Source: Pararhodonellum marinum (GTDB lineage Bacteria > Bacteroidota > Bacteroidia > Cytophagales > Cyclobacteriaceae). From it: a DNA stretch of 64,000 bases. The notes under the pieces are model-generated. The model ran no database searches and had not been told where the DNA came from. It saw only the letters and a list, made by a program, of their open reading frames with translations. The DNA is taken from the NCBI RefSeq assembly GCF_015354735.1, contig NZ_JACEFJ010000012.1, forward strand, positions 102,412 through 166,411. The letters are read 5' to 3'. The stretch's first letter is position 1. Each line of letters starts with the position of its first letter. Shown one piece after another: positions 63,501-64,000 of the stretch. A program made the translations under genes and the position numbers.

Positions 63501-64000
63501 CTTGACTGATGGTGGTTTCCGCCGTGTCTTCGGTTGGGCCTGGGACTTCGTCAGTGGTTACCGAAACGCTGTTGACCAAAGTGGTTCCCGCATCGATATC
63601 CGCCTGGGTGGCCTGATAGGTGGTGGTCAGTTCCCTGCTGCCTCCAACAGGAATATCAGCCAGTGAACCCGAAAGTGTGGCCGTGCTGCCATCGGGTAAA
63701 ATATCGGTTACATTCAGTCCTGTCAGGGCTACATTACCGGTATTCTCAATGGTAATCGTGTATTGCAGTAAGGTAGGTTCCGAAATGCTGGTCGGGTTTA
63801 CGGTTTTGCTGACCGTCAGTCCTGCAGTCTGGCTGATGGTGGTTTCTGCCGTGTCTTCCGTTGGACCGGGGACTTCGTCAGTGGTAACCGAAACGCTGTT
63901 GACCAATGTGGTTCCCGCATCGATATCCGCCTGGGTGGCCTGATAGGTGGTGGTCAGTTCCCTGCTTCCTCCAACCGGAATATCAGCCAGTGAACCCGTG
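57544..64000 (-). CDS. Giant repeat adhesin with type B T9SS sorting domain (5' end outside the window)
   Basis: The frame is open to the right edge, so at least 2151 residues are coded and the N-terminus is missing. From the edge the protein has one partial and 15 complete 109-residue beta-sandwich repeats (63828 down to 58924). Three longer DUF11-like domains follow (58549-58923, 58189-58548, 57814-58188), then the C-terminal CHU_C domain (57544-57813; IPSVFTPNGDGVNDTW, VNRWGSEVFKSNNY, TGYVTILK). The repeats read T.EPT.LNYTITI.NTGNV.L, then DILPNG, then DIPVGGSR, the DUF11/DUF7507 type. The CHU_C domain marks it as a type B substrate of the type IX system. The role is probably a surface adhesin, filament or gliding-type cell-surface protein. 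The long antisense frames are shadows. Confidence 0.93.
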   Translation of the reverse strand, partial: TGSLADIPVGGSRELTTTYQATQADIDAGTTLVNSVSVTTDEVPGPTEDTAETTISQTAGLTVSKTVNPTSISEPTLLQYTITIENTGNVALTGLNVTDILPDGSTATLSGSLADIPVGGSRELTTTYQATQADIDAGTTLVNSVSVTTDEVPGPTEDTAETTISQEASLTIEKIVDRTSITEPTSLNYTITIVNTGNVALTGLQVTDILPNGEIANLNGSFDDIPVGEVRVLSTNYSVSQEEIDEGDDLINRVSIITNEVTIPTEDTAITTVSSQADILVEKTVNRLEIGSPTTLNYSISIRNTGGITLTGLVVRDILPDGTTIFLSQGNQSIAPGQNLVFPVSYSATQADIDAGLTLVNTVEVETNEIPGPTTDTAETDIVQSAGLTITKVVEQTSISTPTTLNYTITISNTGNVLLTCVQLTDRLPDGTVVNIPVTPNILTLGQSRSFNITYEATQADIEAGISLINEARVVSDQVPGPSTATAETSIDQNSGLTVNKIVDQNNIQNPGVLNYTITITNTGNVPLTGLQVTDILPNGSNASIQGSLANIPVGGSRQLTATYQVTQADIDIGEELINTVEVVTNEVAGPTSDTAVTVITQNPSATITKVVNRTNITEPTPLSYTITIVNTGNITLTNIQVIDILPNGEQANLNGSLADIPVGGSRVLSTTYNATQADIDAGVDLVNRVSFIAAEITDAIEDTAITQVSSEPALSIEKTVNRENISQPTQLNYRISLTNTGSITLTGVVVEEIFPDGRRVILTQSNQSLAPGQNLVFTTSYSVTQADINAGNTLVNTVSVTSIEVPGPIVDTAETTISSQPGLTVEKVVDQTSILEPETLNYTITIANTGNVALSGLVVTDILPNGEQAELSGSLEDIPVGGSRALTTSYTVSQSEINSGEDLVNTVSVITNEVPGPITDSAVTTIEQAGSLTVSKVVDVPNIDQPTLLNYTITIQNTGNQALTGLQVTDILPDGNTADLQGSLADIPVGQSRIFTTSYEATQADINLGETLVNTVSVVTNEVPGPTVDTAETTIDQDPILSIVKEVDQASISEPTILNYTITVANTGNVVLTGVQVSDLLPDGSPAQLEGSMDDIPIGESRVFTTTYTATQGDLDSGEPLVNTASVVTNEVTTPVNDTAETTIIQNPSFTLSKSVDQEMISGPVVLNYTITIVNTGNVALRNLTVLDVLPNGNEINLSTEIGEIGVGETGIINTTYQVTQAEINAGAILVNSVSVSNDLLPDPLSDIAETIIQQVPGLTVEKTVDIESISAPTRLNYTIRIRNTGNVTLTGIQLIDILPNGNQGTPTGSLANLAVGGERIFTISYQASQGDVNRGNDLINTVRVVTNEVPGPTEDTAVTTIIQNPQLTVTKTVNRTDINSIQVLNYTITLVNTGNVTLTGLQVEDVLPNGILANLAGSLADIPIAGTRVLTTNYQVTQADFDLGEILVNTVTVTTNEIPEGISDTSETILNRNPSLTVVKTVDRTGIAQPGILNYLIRITNTGNVTLTGLLVTDLLPNGTVGQLTGSLNDIQVGEIRELRAVYEVTAEDIDAGSNLVNLVTVVTNEVPGPSTDDAVTVINQAAAMTVEKTVDKEVINGPELLSYTIVINNTGNVTLTGLRPIDVLPNGNQATLTGSLDDIPVGESRTLTTTYQVSQAEIDARDTLINRVEVAVNELPIVIEDEAQTIVVLNSDLSIEKVADLEQARQGDTIKYTITIRNNGPSIARNIYVRDELPEDLTFVSTNQGGEVAEDGALEWRTPTLAVGDVFELELVTIVNNLANTGDFIRNIATVDSTTDPEGTKESDPGLGIEVIIDPSTTLTVSKSVDVEEAFLGDVVVYSIIIRNDSEIPAFNLEVRDTLPNQFMVVELIPDATEVIGNSILWEVDVLEANEERIFTINTIVTGTGNDIVNRVSVIGNNFPDALANSPAIQVFTEPDRLIDLSITKSVSNNVVIVGNQFTYEITVVNNSEELATNVLVRDVIPPAVLYISSVFSEGTIDFNPQSQLLSWTLNELPPNTPKVLQIIVRAITQGTVLNQANVTASQPDEDVSDNIDEVEHRQIDFDIPSVFTPNGDGVNDTWDISGLTDEFPENSVVIVNRWGSEVFKSNNYRNDWGGENLIEGTYFYRITVTEDLTGRQLFFTGYVTILK
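58924..63828 (-). repeat. Fifteen tandem 327-bp repeats in the adhesin gene
   Basis: Counting down from 63828, 15 units of exactly 327 bp (109 codons) run to 58924 without one insertion or deletion, and a further unit enters from the right edge. All keep the LNYTITI..TGN..L, D.LP.G and PG..T/S.D.A.T blocks. Copy identity is highest between the edge unit and its neighbour. The higher-order pattern is noted separately. Confidence 0.92.

Noticed and set aside
58924..63828. CRISPR or satellite DNA in the right part
   Set aside because: The 327-bp units are in-frame protein domains with diverged codons and no spacers.
58205..63943. Several long plus-strand open frames opposite the adhesin
   Set aside because: They repeat with the 327-bp period and are shadows of the adhesin frame; none has family motifs or a plausible start.

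Overview
The window looks like chromosomal DNA of a free-living, aerobic, probably marine Bacteroidota. A member of the order Cytophagales, perhaps the Cyclobacteriaceae, is my inference. Seen directly: a PorP/SprF-like protein and a giant protein ending in a type B (CHU_C) sorting domain of the type IX secretion system, a hybrid two-component regulator with a beta-propeller sensor, many small lipoproteins and outer-membrane beta-barrels, -7 boxes of the Bacteroidota type (TAnnTTTG), and few Shine-Dalgarno sequences. No rRNA, tRNA, CRISPR array, insertion sequence or prophage was seen.

Layout. 1-1.3 kb: debris of a polymorphic-toxin (Rhs-type) locus, comprising the tail of one toxin-like gene, a small membrane protein that may be its immunity partner, and a twice-frameshifted second toxin tip. 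1.4-5.4 kb: dnaB, mpl and a DnaQ-like exonuclease. 5.5-14 kb: an M48 protease lipoprotein, an MscS channel, a lipoprotein, ferritin, a formylglycine-generating-enzyme-like lipoprotein, and a TonB-receptor remnant. 14-17.4 kb: a macrolide-phosphotransferase-like kinase and two exported proteins. 17.6-25.2 kb: a 1329-residue hybrid regulator, a lipase-like protein, a decayed lipoprotein gene, another lipoprotein and an outer-membrane phospholipase A. 25.3-26.9 kb: an AT-rich patch with a lone RES-domain protein. 27-30.7 kb: a secreted phosphoesterase and an AAA/DUF4143 ATPase gene bounded on both sides by paired 20-bp palindromes. 30.8-35.8 kb: outer-membrane and DUF4136 proteins, one of them broken. 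35.9-38.4 kb: PEP carboxylase. 38.7-44.4 kb: a complete mrpABCDEFG Na+/H+ antiporter operon. 44.5-52.9 kb: lactonase-like protein, cold-shock protein, menC, queA, a LytTR regulator, a PAS protein, DinB, a serine hydrolase and a MORN-repeat protein. 53.2-54.5 kb: overlapping mgsA-pfkA. 54.6-64 kb: a minus-strand operon (giant repeat adhesin, PorP, PorE-like) that runs off the right edge.

How the genes work together. Mrp expels sodium and sets pH. mgsA and pfkA act around the triose-phosphate node, and PEP carboxylase replenishes oxaloacetate. The adhesin is probably exported by the type IX system, with the adjacent PorP and PorE-like proteins acting as its outer-membrane partners.

The most unusual signal is the palindrome-bounded ATPase gene at 28901-30272. 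Next come the regularity of the 109-residue adhesin array, the RES protein without a visible antitoxin, the PAS protein with an H-box-like segment but no ATPase domain, and a 50-bp sequence repeated behind two unrelated genes. All family names come from motif recognition by eye; no search was run.
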